Assembly: GCA_022841545.1 (NCBI GenBank)
Contig: JALHRF010000010.1
Location: 1-50,130 of the forward strand
Origin: Bauldia sp.
GTDB lineage: Bacteria > Pseudomonadota > Alphaproteobacteria > Rhizobiales > Kaistiaceae
Direction: 5' to 3'
DNA length: 50,130 nucleotides
A program made the position numbers and the translations under genes. Below the pieces are notes generated by a model, which saw nothing but the letters and a program-made list of their open reading frames with translations, was not told where the DNA came from and searched no databases. Below are positions 8,301 through 16,534 of the stretch, in pieces (the stretch's first letter is position 1; each line of letters begins with the position of its first letter).

Positions 8301-8338
8301 CCAGCATCCCCCGGCCCGTTGCGGGCGCGGGAAGAGGA

Positions 8339-8875
8339 TCACGCGTACTCGGTCGGCGCCGCAGCGATCCGCTCCGCCTTGCCGCCCAGTCCCTCCAGCG
8401 CGTCCGGCGTCAGCCCCGCGACCAGCACCCGGAGAGGATCGACCGGCGTTGTCAGGGTGATCGCGTCGCGCGCGAGCCGGACGAAGCCGAGCGGGCCATA
8501 ATAGGGCTCGTCCCCGACGAGCAGCACGACCCGGTGCCCGGCCTCCCGCGCCGCCTCAAGCGCGATCCGCACCAGTTGCTTGCCCGCGCCGCGCCCCTTG
8601 TGCGGCGGCTTCACCGCCAGCGGGCCGAGGAGCAGCGCCGGCCGGTCGCCGATCCGGATCGGGGTCAGCCGCACCGAGGCGACGAACGCGTCGCCGGCGA
8701 GCGCCACGAACGAGAGCGCAGGGTCATGCGGCACGTCCTCGCGGAGCCGGAAGGCGGCGCGCGCGAAACGCCCCGGCCCGAAGGCCTCGGCATGGAGCGA
8801 CTCGATCTCGGCATGGTCGGCCGGCTGTTCGAGCCGGTAGGTGAACGGGGAGGCGGTCATTTCGGGGCTCGGCAT
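8339..8875 (-). CDS. GNAT family N-acetyltransferase
   Basis: A 178-residue acetyltransferase of the YhbS-like group. The acetyl-CoA binding signature is visible as LGPLAVKPPHKGRGAGKQLV (about 83-102), after the strand SFVALAGDAFVASVRL. GDEPYYGPLGFVRL (about 122-135) is the family's typical late motif. The substrate is unknown; this subgroup transfers acetyl groups to small molecules or protein N-termini. A second possible start lies at 8860 (MTASPF), and neither start has a good ribosome binding site. The gene stands alone, converging on the candidate RNA region. Confidence 0.88.
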   Translation of the reverse strand: MPSPEMTASPFTYRLEQPADHAEIESLHAEAFGPGRFARAAFRLREDVPHDPALSFVALAGDAFVASVRLTPIRIGDRPALLLGPLAVKPPHKGRGAGKQLVRIALEAAREAGHRVVLLVGDEPYYGPLGFVRLARDAITLTTPVDPLRVLVAGLTPDALEGLGGKAERIAAAPTEYA

Positions 8876-9099
8876 AACCGGGGGGCAATCGGATCCCGGC
8901 GCGAGCCCCTCCCGTCAGGCGGAGGCGGCGGCGCGCCGGACGGCGGTCGGCGACGCGTCGTGGCGTCGGTCGTCTCGTCGTCGGGTGGCGTGCCTCGGCA
9001 TCGGTCAGGTCTCCCCAGGGCCGCGCCGATAGCACGGCGGCCCCGGCCCGTCAAAGTCCCGGCATGCCCTCGAGCCGGAGGCTTCTGCCGGCCGGCGTC

Positions 9100-9567
9100 T
9101 TACCACTCCGCTGCCGGCTCCGCGTCGCCGGCAATCTCGGCGAGCCGGCGGCGGGTCGCATCCGTCGTGTCCTCCGGCAGGGCTTCGGCGGGGAAGAAGC
9201 CGCTGTCGACGATCTCCATCGTGCGCGGCGGCGGCCGGGCCTGCTCCCAGTCGCGGCAGACATAGAGCGCGACGTGGTCGCGTGGCGAGGCGCGCGCATT
9301 CCAGTAGAGGCCGAACAGGCGGGAGGGCCCGGTCAGCGCGATCCCGCCTTCCTCGATCAGTTCGCGGTCGAGCGCGACGCCCATCGCCTCGCCGGGTTCG
9401 ACCCCGCCGCCGGGCAGGTACCAGCCCGGGACATAGCTGTGGCGCACGAGGAGGATGCGGCCGTCGGCGTCGAACACCGCGCCCCGCACGCCGAGCGTCA
9501 TGCCGCGGGTGAACCGCGAATAGGCGAGAAACAGCCCGGTCGGGAATCGAATCATCCGTTTCGCCAC
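9100..9567 (-). CDS. NUDIX hydrolase
   Basis: A protein of about 155 residues with a complete NUDIX box GGVEPGEAMGVALDRELIEE plus GGI (about 65-87), fitting G-x5-E-x7-REU-x-EE-x-GU. The preceding RILLVRHSYVPGWYLPGGG is typical of hydrolases acting on nucleoside diphosphate derivatives. I chose the GTG at 9567 because GAGG lies seven bases before it; the ATG at 9555 (MIRFPTG) is the alternative. The substrate cannot be deduced. It is divergent from the metallophosphoesterase, with about 110 bases between them that should contain both promoters. Confidence 0.9.
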   Translation of the reverse strand: MAKRMIRFPTGLFLAYSRFTRGMTLGVRGAVFDADGRILLVRHSYVPGWYLPGGGVEPGEAMGVALDRELIEEGGIALTGPSRLFGLYWNARASPRDHVALYVCRDWEQARPPPRTMEIVDSGFFPAEALPEDTTDATRRRLAEIAGDAEPAAEW

Positions 9568-9675
9568 GTTCGCCCTCGCAACCGCGGGTTCGCAAGCCTC
9601 GCCGTCATGCCCATATAATGCCCGATCCGTTCCCGATCCTTTACCCTTTGGCATGGCTCCGATAAGGCGGACCTG

Positions 9676-10569
9676 ATGTTCACGCTCGCCCACCTGTCCG
9701 ATCCGCATCTCGGGCCTCTCCCCAACGTCCGCTGGCGCGACCTCGCCTCGAAGCGGGCCTTCGGCTACGCCAACTGGCGGCGCGGTCGGGCGGCGTCGCT
9801 CGGGCCTGCGAGCCTCCAGGCGCTGATCGAGGACCTCCACCGCGCGGAGCCGGACCATATCGCCGTCACCGGCGACCTCATCAACATCGGTCTCCCCGCC
9901 GAAGTCGATGCGGCGAAAGTCTGGCTCGCGGCGCTCGGCGAGGAGCGCGACGTGACCGTCGTTCCCGGCAACCACGACGCCTACCTGCCCGGCGCGGTCC
10001 GGCGCTTCACCGAGGCGTGGGCGCCCTGGATGACCAGCGACGAGGAAGCGGAGGGGACGGGCTTTCCTTTCGTCCGGGTGCGCGAGCCGGTGGCGCTGGT
10101 CGGCGTGTCGAGCGCCGTCGCAACCGCGCCGCTGATGGCGACCGGCCGGATCGGCGAGACCCAGGCCGATGCGCTCGCCGAAACCCTCGATTCGCTCGGT
10201 CGAGACGACCTCTTTCGAATCGTCCTCATCCACCACCCGCCGATTGCGGGCTCGACGCCGTGGCACAAGCGGCTGATCGGCGGCAGCCGCTTCCGCCGCG
10301 CCGTGGCGTCGGCAGGGGCCGAACTCGTGCTCCATGGCCACAACCACGTCACCAGCGTCGCCGCCATTCCGGGTCGCGACGCCCCGGTCCCGGTGGTGGG
10401 TGCGACGTCGGCATCGCTCCACCCGCACGAGGGACGCCCCGGCGGCAGCTACCTCCTCTACCGGATCGGCCGGGAGAACGGCGTTTTCGTCTGCGAGATG
10501 GAGGAGCGCGGCGCCGCGAAGCCGGGTGGACCGATCGAGACGCTGTCCGTGCAGCGTCTGCAGGGCTGA
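9676..10569 (+). CDS. Calcineurin-like metallophosphoesterase
   Basis: A 297-residue phosphoesterase with all the metal-binding blocks of the family in order: HLSDPHLG (6-13), GDLINIG (about 71-77), GNHD (about 98-101), LIHHPPI (about 188-194) and GHNHV (about 221-225). It uses a dinuclear metal centre. The arrangement is close to the class III cyclic nucleotide phosphodiesterase/CpdA-like group, but that specificity is not visible in the sequence. There is no signal peptide, so it should be cytoplasmic. No partner gene lies next to it. Confidence 0.92.
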   Translation: MFTLAHLSDPHLGPLPNVRWRDLASKRAFGYANWRRGRAASLGPASLQALIEDLHRAEPDHIAVTGDLINIGLPAEVDAAKVWLAALGEERDVTVVPGNHDAYLPGAVRRFTEAWAPWMTSDEEAEGTGFPFVRVREPVALVGVSSAVATAPLMATGRIGETQADALAETLDSLGRDDLFRIVLIHHPPIAGSTPWHKRLIGGSRFRRAVASAGAELVLHGHNHVTSVAAIPGRDAPVPVVGATSASLHPHEGRPGGSYLLYRIGRENGVFVCEMEERGAAKPGGPIETLSVQRLQG

Positions 10570-10664
10570 GGACGGCGGCGTGGCGCTGTGGCTGCCAGAA
10601 TGACGCGTGTCCGCAAAGTTCGGGGCCGGGAACCCGAAGATTCGGCGCCTTCAGTCAGTCGCGA

Positions 10665-10751
10665 TCACCGGCCGTACCAGCGACCCCGGCCGTACCACCC
10701 GCCGATGAGCAGAACGACGACCACAATGACGAGAAGCGTGGTGATATCCAT
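10665..10751 (-). CDS. Small single-helix membrane protein (28 residues)
   Basis: This gene was found by reading the minus strand. ATG at 10751 is preceded by AGGAG eight bases upstream, and the frame ends at TGA. The product is 28 residues: a short MDITT head, a strongly hydrophobic helix LLVIVVVVLLIGG, and the repeated tail WYGRGRWYGR. Small proteins of this style, one helix and a Gly/Trp/Tyr/Arg-rich tail, are frequent and poorly described in Hyphomicrobiales. The strong ribosome binding site and clean topology make chance unlikely. Function unknown. The rest of 10570-10962 shows nothing else I can support. Confidence 0.65.
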   Translation of the reverse strand: MDITTLLVIVVVVLLIGGWYGRGRWYGR

Positions 10752-10962
10752 GATGTGTCTCCTGGTGGACGTGCATTCAGTCGCGCAAGGGCGTGGTGCA
10801 CTCCAGGACTGAGCAACGGTCACCATAAGTCTTTGGTTCCCCGGGTGCCGAGGGGCGGATCGCGTTGACAGCCCGCGACGCCGGGTGGCTCGCGGAATGA
10901 ACGAAGAACTCTGGTTTTCTTTGGGAGCGCCCGGCCCGACTCGGGACCCGGGCGAAGCCCGG

Positions 10963-11580
10963 TCAGGCCGCTCCGGAGATGAGGGTGTAGGCGACGAGTC
11001 CGATCATGCCGATGAGCAGGCCGCCGAGGAAGGCGGCGACCATCCAGCCGGTCACCCGCCGGTCTGGCGCATCGGCGCCCGGTTCGGTCAGGGCGTTGGC
11101 GAGATTTCGCACCGTGCGGCGGCGGGTCGGCTCCTCGTCACGCCGGTTGCGGCGGAGCACCCAGTCGCCCTCGATCGCCCGTTCCCGCTCGATGATGCGC
11201 TCGGCGACATAGGAGGTGATCATGTCGGCCACGGCGTCGATGTCGTCGGATTCGAGGATCACGGTCCGCCCGAGGCGGGTGTCCTTGAGGAAGCGGTAGG
11301 TCCGCCGGTCGCGGTCCATGACCACGAACGAGGTCATGTCGACCCAGAGCCGGGGCGGGGTGCCGCCGGCGATGTTGAGGGCAAAGGCGTCGTGTTCGTC
11401 CGGGATCTCGGCGAACACGCTGCGGAGTTCGTCGGCCAGCATTTCCAGCCGGGCGCGCTCGGCGTCGCGCAGTTCGACGACGACGTCGGAACGCTCCGCC
11501 TCGGCCGTCCGGACGCGCCGAATGGCGTCCTTCAGGCTTCGGACGGTGTTGCCGCCGCCTCTGTCGAACGTATCGCTCAT
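10963..11580 (-). CDS. Conserved hypothetical protein with C-terminal membrane anchor
   Basis: A 205-residue protein that I recognise only as a conserved alphaproteobacterial type without assigned function. The N-terminal third (about 12-55) is a charged helical segment, VRSLKDAIRRVRTAEAERSD, probably a coiled coil. The middle contains RLWVDMTSFVVMDRDRRTYR (about 81-100) and a run ending in VAERIIERERAIEGDWVLRR. The C-terminus has one hydrophobic helix (about 182-203). It should be a tail-anchored inner membrane protein with its bulk in the cytoplasm. It is divergent from the YbaK-type gene and has no obvious operon partner. Confidence 0.8.
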   Translation of the reverse strand: MSDTFDRGGGNTVRSLKDAIRRVRTAEAERSDVVVELRDAERARLEMLADELRSVFAEIPDEHDAFALNIAGGTPPRLWVDMTSFVVMDRDRRTYRFLKDTRLGRTVILESDDIDAVADMITSYVAERIIERERAIEGDWVLRRNRRDEEPTRRRTVRNLANALTEPGADAPDRRVTGWMVAAFLGGLLIGMIGLVAYTLISGAA

Positions 11581-11736
11581 TCACTCATTCCCGAGGCCGC
11601 CCGTTATGGTTAGCAGCGTGTTAGCAAATTAAAACGCTTTTGCTTACGTATCGTTAACCGACGCGGTTTGACCCATTCACGTCCCTCATTGCCCGAGTCG
11701 CACCGTTTCGCCCCCCATGACCGGAGCTTTTCCCCG

Positions 11737-12213
11737 ATGACCACGCTTCCCGCCGCCGCCGCCCGGGTCCAGGCGTCAGCCGAGGCCTTGGGCCTTGCCA
11801 TTGCGGTGCGACTCATGCCCGACAGCACACGGACCGCCGCCGACGCCGCCTTGGCCTGCGGCTGCGCGGTAGGCCAGATCGTCAAGTCGCTGATCTTCCA
11901 GGGCAAAGACACCGGTCGCCCGCTGCTTCTCCTCGTCTCCGGCGCGAATCGCGTCAATGAGAAGGGTGTCGCGGTTACGCTCGGGGAGCAACTCATCCGT
12001 CCCGATGCCGATTTCGTCAGGGCAGCGACCGGCTTCGCCATCGGGGGGATTCCTCCGCTCGGCCATGCGACGCCTCTCGCCACCTGGATCGACGAGGATC
12101 TGCTTCAGTACGGGGTGGTCTGGGCGGCGGCCGGCACGCCCAAAGCGGTGTTCTCGGTCGATCCCGGTCGGCTTCGCGACGCCGTCGGCGCGGCCGTGAT
12201 CCGAGTGACCTGA
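11737..12213 (+). CDS. YbaK/EbsC-type aminoacyl-tRNA deacylase
   Basis: A 158-residue protein of the YbaK/ProX editing domain family. I start it at ATG 11737 (MTTLPAAAARVQ), where the family fold begins. The family pattern is visible as GQIVKSLIFQG (about 46-56), LLLLVSGANRVNEKG (about 63-77), FAIGGIPPLGH (about 96-106) and ATWIDEDLLQY. The lysine of the KSL motif is the catalytic residue in this family. Such proteins hydrolyse misacylated tRNAs such as Cys- or Ala-tRNA(Pro). The exact specificity cannot be told. It is a single gene. Confidence 0.88.
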   Translation: MTTLPAAAARVQASAEALGLAIAVRLMPDSTRTAADAALACGCAVGQIVKSLIFQGKDTGRPLLLLVSGANRVNEKGVAVTLGEQLIRPDADFVRAATGFAIGGIPPLGHATPLATWIDEDLLQYGVVWAAAGTPKAVFSVDPGRLRDAVGAAVIRVT

Positions 12214-12228
12214 ACGCCTTGGAGACCG

Positions 12229-12369
12229 CTAACCGGCGTGGGATGGCGGACGCTCGGCGAACAGATCCGCGGCGAACTCCAACCCGACACCGATCAGCAG
12301 CCCGATAAGGAGCACGACAAGGAGACCTACCACCACCAGCGCCGCCAGGCGCCATGCGAAGTCGATCAT
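12229..12369 (-). CDS. Small membrane protein (46 residues)
   Basis: Minus-strand ATG at 12369 with AGGAG about eight bases upstream, ending at TAG. The product MIDFAWRLAALVVVGLLVVL continues into a second hydrophobic stretch, LIGLLIGVGLEFAADLFAER, and a short polar end. It has one long or two short membrane helices. The amphipathic start and good ribosome binding site support a real small gene. I do not recognise a family. It converges on the YbaK-type gene, 15 bases away. Confidence 0.6.
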   Translation of the reverse strand: MIDFAWRLAALVVVGLLVVLLIGLLIGVGLEFAADLFAERPPSHAG

Positions 12370-12381
12370 GCGGCGGCGCTC

Positions 12382-12468
12382 CTAGGTGTCACCGGCAGGA
12401 TCTCTGGTGGCGGCGGCCACGAACGCAAATGTAGTGATGGACACGGCGAACAACAGAACCATTGTCAT
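12382..12468 (-). CDS. Possible very small hydrophobic peptide
   Basis: A 28-residue frame (MTMVLLFAVSITTFAFVAAATRDPAGDT) ends 12 bases before the start of the 46-residue small membrane protein, on the same strand. It looks like one membrane helix or a signal peptide with almost no mature part. There is no convincing ribosome binding site. It may be a small membrane peptide in an operon with the next gene, or chance. The remainder of 12370-12707 shows nothing else. Confidence 0.25.
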   Translation of the reverse strand: MTMVLLFAVSITTFAFVAAATRDPAGDT

Positions 12469-12707
12469 CGGAACAGCTCGGGAGCGGCCGGGCCATGGCG
12501 ACGATCTCCGACGCGCCAATGGCGTTGAGAGGGGGCGCGCCCTGGCCTTGCACCGCCCACGCAAATCCATGTGTGACCTCGCGGCGCCGAAAGGTTACGA
12601 TTGCCCGCCAAAGTGATACTTTATGCGGCCACGCCCCGGCCGGTGCCCGTCCGCATCGCGGACAGGGTCCGTCAGGTCGGCAAGCGGGGTTGAGGGGGAG
12701 CAACGGA

Positions 12708-13718
12708 TTGGCCGCCCATGGGTCACTCACTGTCCTTTCGGTCTGGCCGAGAACCATCGTGGCTGACCTGCGGCAGCATGGCAGGCAGGTGGACAAGGTG
12801 CTTGGCGAAGCGGGGCTTGACCTCCGCACGGTCAATCGCGAAGGCGGCAAGATCCCCTGGCTCGGGCAGGCCAGGCTCTTGGAGATCGCCGCTCGCGAAC
12901 TCTCTGACGACTGCTATGGCATTCACCTTGCCGAGCGGGTCGAAGTCCGCGATGCCGACGTCATCGCCTATCTCGGATTGGCCTCGCGCACACTCGGCGA
13001 CGCCTTCGCCAACCTCTCGCGCTACGGGCGCGTCTTCACCGAAGCCGTCCAGTTCGAACTCACTGTCGCCGATGGCGCGGCGAGCCTGGAATTCATCCCG
13101 AGCAGCCCGACCTTTGCCCACTATCGCCAGCAGATGGAGTTCGCTGTCAGCCTTGTCGTCCATGCCTATCGCGACTTCACGAGACAGGATATCACGCCGC
13201 TCGAAGTGGCCTTCGTCCATCATCGGAACAAGCGACTGAGAGATATCTCCCGCTTCTTCGGATGCAGGGTCAGCTACGGCGAGCGCCGGGCGCGCATCGT
13301 GCTCAAAGCCAGGGACCTCGCGATTCCCATCCCGACCGCGGATCACCGGCTCCTGACCATCTTGCGGCGGCTGGCCGATACGATGCTCAGGGAAAGCGGT
13401 CAGAAAGGCACCGGGCTGGTGCCAAAGGTCGAGCGCCTCGTTGTCGACCTCCTCCCCACGGGAATGGCGCGCGCCAAGGTCATCGCAACGGAGCTTGGAA
13501 TGAGCGACCGAACGTTGTCCCGCCGGCTCGCAGGCGAAGGGACGAGCTTTGAGGAAATCCTCGACCGGTTGCGCCATGATTTGGCGCAGCGGTACATCAC
13601 CGGATCCGACCTGAGCCTCAGCGAGATTGCCTTCAATCTCGGCTATGCCAACCAACCTGCCTTCACGACGGCGTTCAAGCGCTGGTCCGGGAAGTCGCCT
13701 GGTGCTCTCCGCCACTAG
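12708..13718 (+). CDS. AraC family transcriptional regulator (OruR-like)
   Basis: A 336-residue regulator. I selected the TTG at 12708 because GGGGGAG lies seven bases before it and it gives the usual family length; the frame is open further upstream. The N-terminal 200 residues match the arabinose-binding-like domain of the OruR/ArgR AraC subgroup, with EIAARELSDDCYGIHLAERV near 47-66 and the YHHRNK-like FVHHRNKRL. The C-terminal 100 residues carry the two helix-turn-helix motifs: MARAKVIATELGMSDRTLSR, and LSEIAFNLGYANQPAFTTAF followed by FKRWSGKSPGALR. The target and effector are unknown, and no obvious regulated operon adjoins it. Confidence 0.9.
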   Translation: MAAHGSLTVLSVWPRTIVADLRQHGRQVDKVLGEAGLDLRTVNREGGKIPWLGQARLLEIAARELSDDCYGIHLAERVEVRDADVIAYLGLASRTLGDAFANLSRYGRVFTEAVQFELTVADGAASLEFIPSSPTFAHYRQQMEFAVSLVVHAYRDFTRQDITPLEVAFVHHRNKRLRDISRFFGCRVSYGERRARIVLKARDLAIPIPTADHRLLTILRRLADTMLRESGQKGTGLVPKVERLVVDLLPTGMARAKVIATELGMSDRTLSRRLAGEGTSFEEILDRLRHDLAQRYITGSDLSLSEIAFNLGYANQPAFTTAFKRWSGKSPGALRH

Positions 13719-13755
13719 TGTCGCCGCGTCAGGTCCTTCCTGGGGCTCAGCCCGC

Positions 13756-13962
13756 TCAGGGTCGATCTCCCTCCTCAATTCTCGCCAGTCCGCGCAGCCT
13801 TTCGATCTCGTCGGCGGCCTCCTGGAAGAGGGCCTTGACGGTCCCGATCAGCATGTCATCGGCGTCGAACACCGCGTCGCGGAGACGGACGAGAAGGTCG
13901 GATGGGTCAACGATGGATGCCTCGCCCGAAGTATCCTCAGCGTCCGCCGAACGATCGCTCAT
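13756..13962 (-). CDS. Small hypothetical protein (68 residues)
   Basis: A 68-residue acidic protein with GGAAGGG a few bases before its ATG, which supports expression. The core SDLLVRLRDAVFDADDMLIG and AADEIERLRGLARIEEG looks helical and resembles short proteins in which an A-x-x-E-I-E-R-L-R helix recurs, some of phage origin. No membrane segment or metal motif is present. It converges on the AraC-type gene. I do not recognise a function. The following 240 bases up to 14206 contain no gene I can support. Confidence 0.55.
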   Translation of the reverse strand: MSDRSADAEDTSGEASIVDPSDLLVRLRDAVFDADDMLIGTVKALFQEAADEIERLRGLARIEEGDRP

Positions 13963-14206
13963 GTTCCCTTCCCGTCTATGGCGATGCGTCGCGACCGCCG
14001 GGCCCTCGGATAGTGATCAGCGGTGGTCGTAGCCGGAACCGCGGGAGCGACGCTTACGCCAAGGGGTCAGATTCTTCTGATTTACCGCCAACCAGGACGG
14101 AATGCCTGGCTCGGACTCGAAATCCGGGACGGAGCCCCTGTTTCGGTGATCCCGGTGGGTGGCGGTACGCCCCCTTTTGGCGCTGTCGGGAGCGGGCGGC
14201 TTCGTG

Positions 14207-14686
14207 CTAGGCGGCGGGGTGGCGCTTCGCGACGAAGACGTGGCCGGTGATGACGAACACCGTCTCGCCCTTCTGATTGATGCCTGTGGTCTCGACGCTC
14301 ACCAGGCCCCAGGCCGGCCTCGACTCCGTGTCCCGCTTCGAGGCGACGCGTCCGGTGAACTCGATGGTGTCGCCGGGATAGACGGCGCGCAGCCACTTGA
14401 GGTCGTCGAAGCCGGGAGAGGGGCCGAGCGGCGACACGGTCCGGCCCTCGAGCCGCGCCCTCTCGCTCGTCCGCACGAAGTAGCGGGTGAGCAGGCCCAT
14501 CATCACTGAAGCGGTGTGCCAGCCGCTGGCGCAGATGGCCCCGAAGGGGCTTGCCTTCGCCGCCGCCTCGTCGAGGTGGAAGGGCTGCGGATCGTAGGCG
14601 AGGGCGAAGCGGCGGATTTCCTCCGCGGTGAAGCGATGCGCGCCGAAGGGATGGGTGCTGCCGATGACGAAGTCCTCGTAGGTCAC
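14207..14686 (-). CDS. MaoC family dehydratase (second of pair)
   Basis: A 159-residue hot-dog fold protein of the MaoC type. The pattern FALAYDPQPFHLDEAAAKAS (about 27-46), FGAICASGWHTASV and LKWLRAVYPGDTIEFTGRV (about 97-115) matches (R)-specific enoyl-CoA hydratase relatives; the YDPQPFH segment carries the usual catalytic Asp and His. Its start overlaps the stop of the upstream MaoC gene by four bases (ATGA). Two MaoC genes in tandem suggest a heterodimer or two related hydratases for acyl-CoA thioesters. The acyl substrate cannot be inferred. Confidence 0.9.
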   Translation of the reverse strand: MTYEDFVIGSTHPFGAHRFTAEEIRRFALAYDPQPFHLDEAAAKASPFGAICASGWHTASVMMGLLTRYFVRTSERARLEGRTVSPLGPSPGFDDLKWLRAVYPGDTIEFTGRVASKRDTESRPAWGLVSVETTGINQKGETVFVITGHVFVAKRHPAA

Positions 14687-15135
14687 GCAGCCGCTCCGCG
14701 CCGGAAGAAGATCGGGTTTTCCATCAGCACCACCGTCTCGCCCGCCTGGTTCACCACCTCATGGCGGAAACGGACAATGCCCATCTCCGGTCGCTTCGCC
14801 GATCGGCGGAGTTCGATGACGGTCGACGAGCCGGTCAGCCGGTCGCCCGGCCGCACCGGACGGCGCCACTTCAGCGTCTCGATGCCGGGCGAGCCCATGC
14901 ACGCAGACTCGACGAGATAGGCGTCGCAGAGCATCCGCATCAGAAGCGCGCAGACATGCCAGCCCGAAGCGGACAGCCCGCTGGTGAGGTCGGTCGCCGC
15001 GACCCTTTCGTCGAGGTGAAAGGGCTGGGGGTCGAATTCGGCGGCAAAGGCGATCATCTCGGGCCGCCCGACCTGCCGTTCGGGCAACGGCAACGTCTGC
15101 CCGAGCGTGAAGTCCTCGAAGTAGCGTTTCGGCAC
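14683..15135 (-). CDS. MaoC family dehydratase (first of pair)
   Basis: A 150-residue MaoC protein, homologous to its downstream neighbour along its length. It contains EDFTLGQTLPLPERQVG, EFDPQPFHLDERVAATDL (about 33-50), LSASGWHVCALLMRML, and LKWRRPVRPGDRLTGSSTV (about 86-104). The Asp-x-x-x-x-His catalytic arrangement is intact. It is translationally coupled to the second MaoC gene. In rhizobial genomes such a pair often lies close to ychF and pth, as it broadly does here, but an MFS gene and a cupin gene intervene. Confidence 0.9.
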   Translation of the reverse strand: MPKRYFEDFTLGQTLPLPERQVGRPEMIAFAAEFDPQPFHLDERVAATDLTSGLSASGWHVCALLMRMLCDAYLVESACMGSPGIETLKWRRPVRPGDRLTGSSTVIELRRSAKRPEMGIVRFRHEVVNQAGETVVLMENPIFFRRGAAA

Positions 15136-15322
15136 AGTCGTCCCCTGCTGTTCCTGCTGATCGGATCGATAGACCGCAATGCCGCCGCGATCAATCGCTT
15201 GCCGAGGCCGCGACGGTGCGTCGGGAGGGTGCGCAAACGGGGCGCCGCGGCGGTTTCAATCGGTGGCCCGACGCGCTATAGCCTGACGAGAACCCCTCCC
15301 GTCCTCCGCGCGGTATCATCTT

Positions 15323-16528
15323 TTGGACTTCATTCGCTTCGTGCGGCAGCATGCGCGGCCGCTCGCCTTCGGCGCCTTGCACGCCTTCTATTCGGCGCCC
15401 GGACAGACCTTCTGCATCGGCCTGTTCGTCGCCTCCTTCGGCGCAGACTTCGGCCTCGATCCGGCGGCCGTGGGCGCCGCCTATCTCGTGGCTACGGTCG
15501 GCGCCGCCATCGCGCTGCTCTTCGTCGGCCAGTGGATCGATCATGTCCGGCTGGTCCACTACAGCGCCGCCGTGATCGTCGGCCTTGGCATTGCCTGCTT
15601 CATGACCGCCGCAGCCGTGGGACCGCTCACGCTCGTCGTCGCCTTTTTTGCGCTCCGTCTTACCGGACAGGGACTCATGATCCACGTCGAGGCCACGGCG
15701 ACGGCCCGCGCCTTCGAGACCCAGCGCGGCCGCGCTCTCGGCATCACCGCGCTCGGCGTGCCGCTGTCGGAAATGATATTCCCGCCGCTTCTGGTGGCTG
15801 GCATCGCCGCCATCGGCTGGCGGTCCACTTACGCCGTGGTGGGCGCGATCGCCATCCTTGTGCTGCTCCCCTTCACCCAGTGGCTGCTCAGCGGCATCAG
15901 TCGCGCGCGACCTCCGGGCAAGTCCGCGCACGGGCCCTGGCGCGGCCTGGTCGGCGGCCTCCTGCTCCTCGGCCGGTCGCGCTTCGTCTGGGCGGCCCTG
16001 CCCGCAATGGCGATCCTTTCGTTTGTCGGCACAGCGATCATGTTCCATATCACCACCATCGCCGGCGCCAAGGGCTGGCCACTGGCGCTGGTGGCCGCAA
16101 GTTTCCCGGCGAGCGCGATTGCCCATGTCATCGGCCTGTTCGCGTCCGGTCATATCATCGATCGATTCTCGGCCCGGAAGCTCTTTGTCTTCCAGTCGTT
16201 TCCGATTGTGCTCGCTGTCGCCGTGCTCGCCCTGGTCGCTGACCGATGGGCGCTCCCCGTCGCCTTCGCCCTGATGGGGTTCGGGTTCGGCCTCGCCAGG
16301 CCGGTCATGACCGCGGTATGGGCGGAGATCTTCGGCATCGCCATGCTGGGCTCGATCCGAAGCGCGGTGGCGATGTACGTCGTCTTCATTTCGGCCCTGG
16401 CGCCCTTCGTCTTCGGGGCGCTCCTTGGCACCGGCATCGGCGTGGATGCGATCCTCCTCGCCTTCGCGATCGCGGCCCTGCTCTGCATGGTCCCGGCGTT
16501 CTACGCCGAGTGGCGGGGCTTCAACTGA
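15323..16528 (+). CDS. MFS transporter
   Basis: A 401-residue protein with about twelve hydrophobic segments, the size and pattern of a major facilitator. The loop after helix 2 reads VGQWIDHVRLVHYSAAVIVG, a weak version of the MFS motif A. FETQRGRALGITALGVPLSE in the first half is typical of drug/metabolite permeases of this superfamily. The TTG at 15323 (LDFIRFVRQHARPLAFGALH) gives a natural N-terminus; no strong ribosome binding site is visible. It converges on the cupin gene, whose stop is only six bases away. The substrate is unknown. Confidence 0.88.
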   Translation: MDFIRFVRQHARPLAFGALHAFYSAPGQTFCIGLFVASFGADFGLDPAAVGAAYLVATVGAAIALLFVGQWIDHVRLVHYSAAVIVGLGIACFMTAAAVGPLTLVVAFFALRLTGQGLMIHVEATATARAFETQRGRALGITALGVPLSEMIFPPLLVAGIAAIGWRSTYAVVGAIAILVLLPFTQWLLSGISRARPPGKSAHGPWRGLVGGLLLLGRSRFVWAALPAMAILSFVGTAIMFHITTIAGAKGWPLALVAASFPASAIAHVIGLFASGHIIDRFSARKLFVFQSFPIVLAVAVLALVADRWALPVAFALMGFGFGLARPVMTAVWAEIFGIAMLGSIRSAVAMYVVFISALAPFVFGALLGTGIGVDAILLAFAIAALLCMVPAFYAEWRGFN

Positions 16529-16534
16529 GCTCCG

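Larger units (their letters stand above)
7617..8338. other. Non-coding region with repeats and a candidate small RNA
   Basis: About 720 bases with no protein gene I can support. Contents in order: two related copies of a 54-base element (7620-7673 and 7702-7756), one palindrome of the family also found inside uvrB (7857-7881), a strong sigma70-type promoter (7992-8020), and a structured GC-rich stretch ending in nested hairpins (8231-8298). Confidence 0.7.

Noticed and set aside
14050-14075. AAGGGGTCAGATTCTTCTGATT, looked like a remnant of a REP-associated transposon end
   Set aside because: Short imperfect inverted repeat (TCAGA/TCTGA) with no transposase fragment or second end nearby; too little to call.
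14023-14250. Plus-strand frame of 75 codons
   Set aside because: It runs into the end of the MaoC gene on the other strand and ends in an Arg-rich shadow; no ribosome binding site and no domain.
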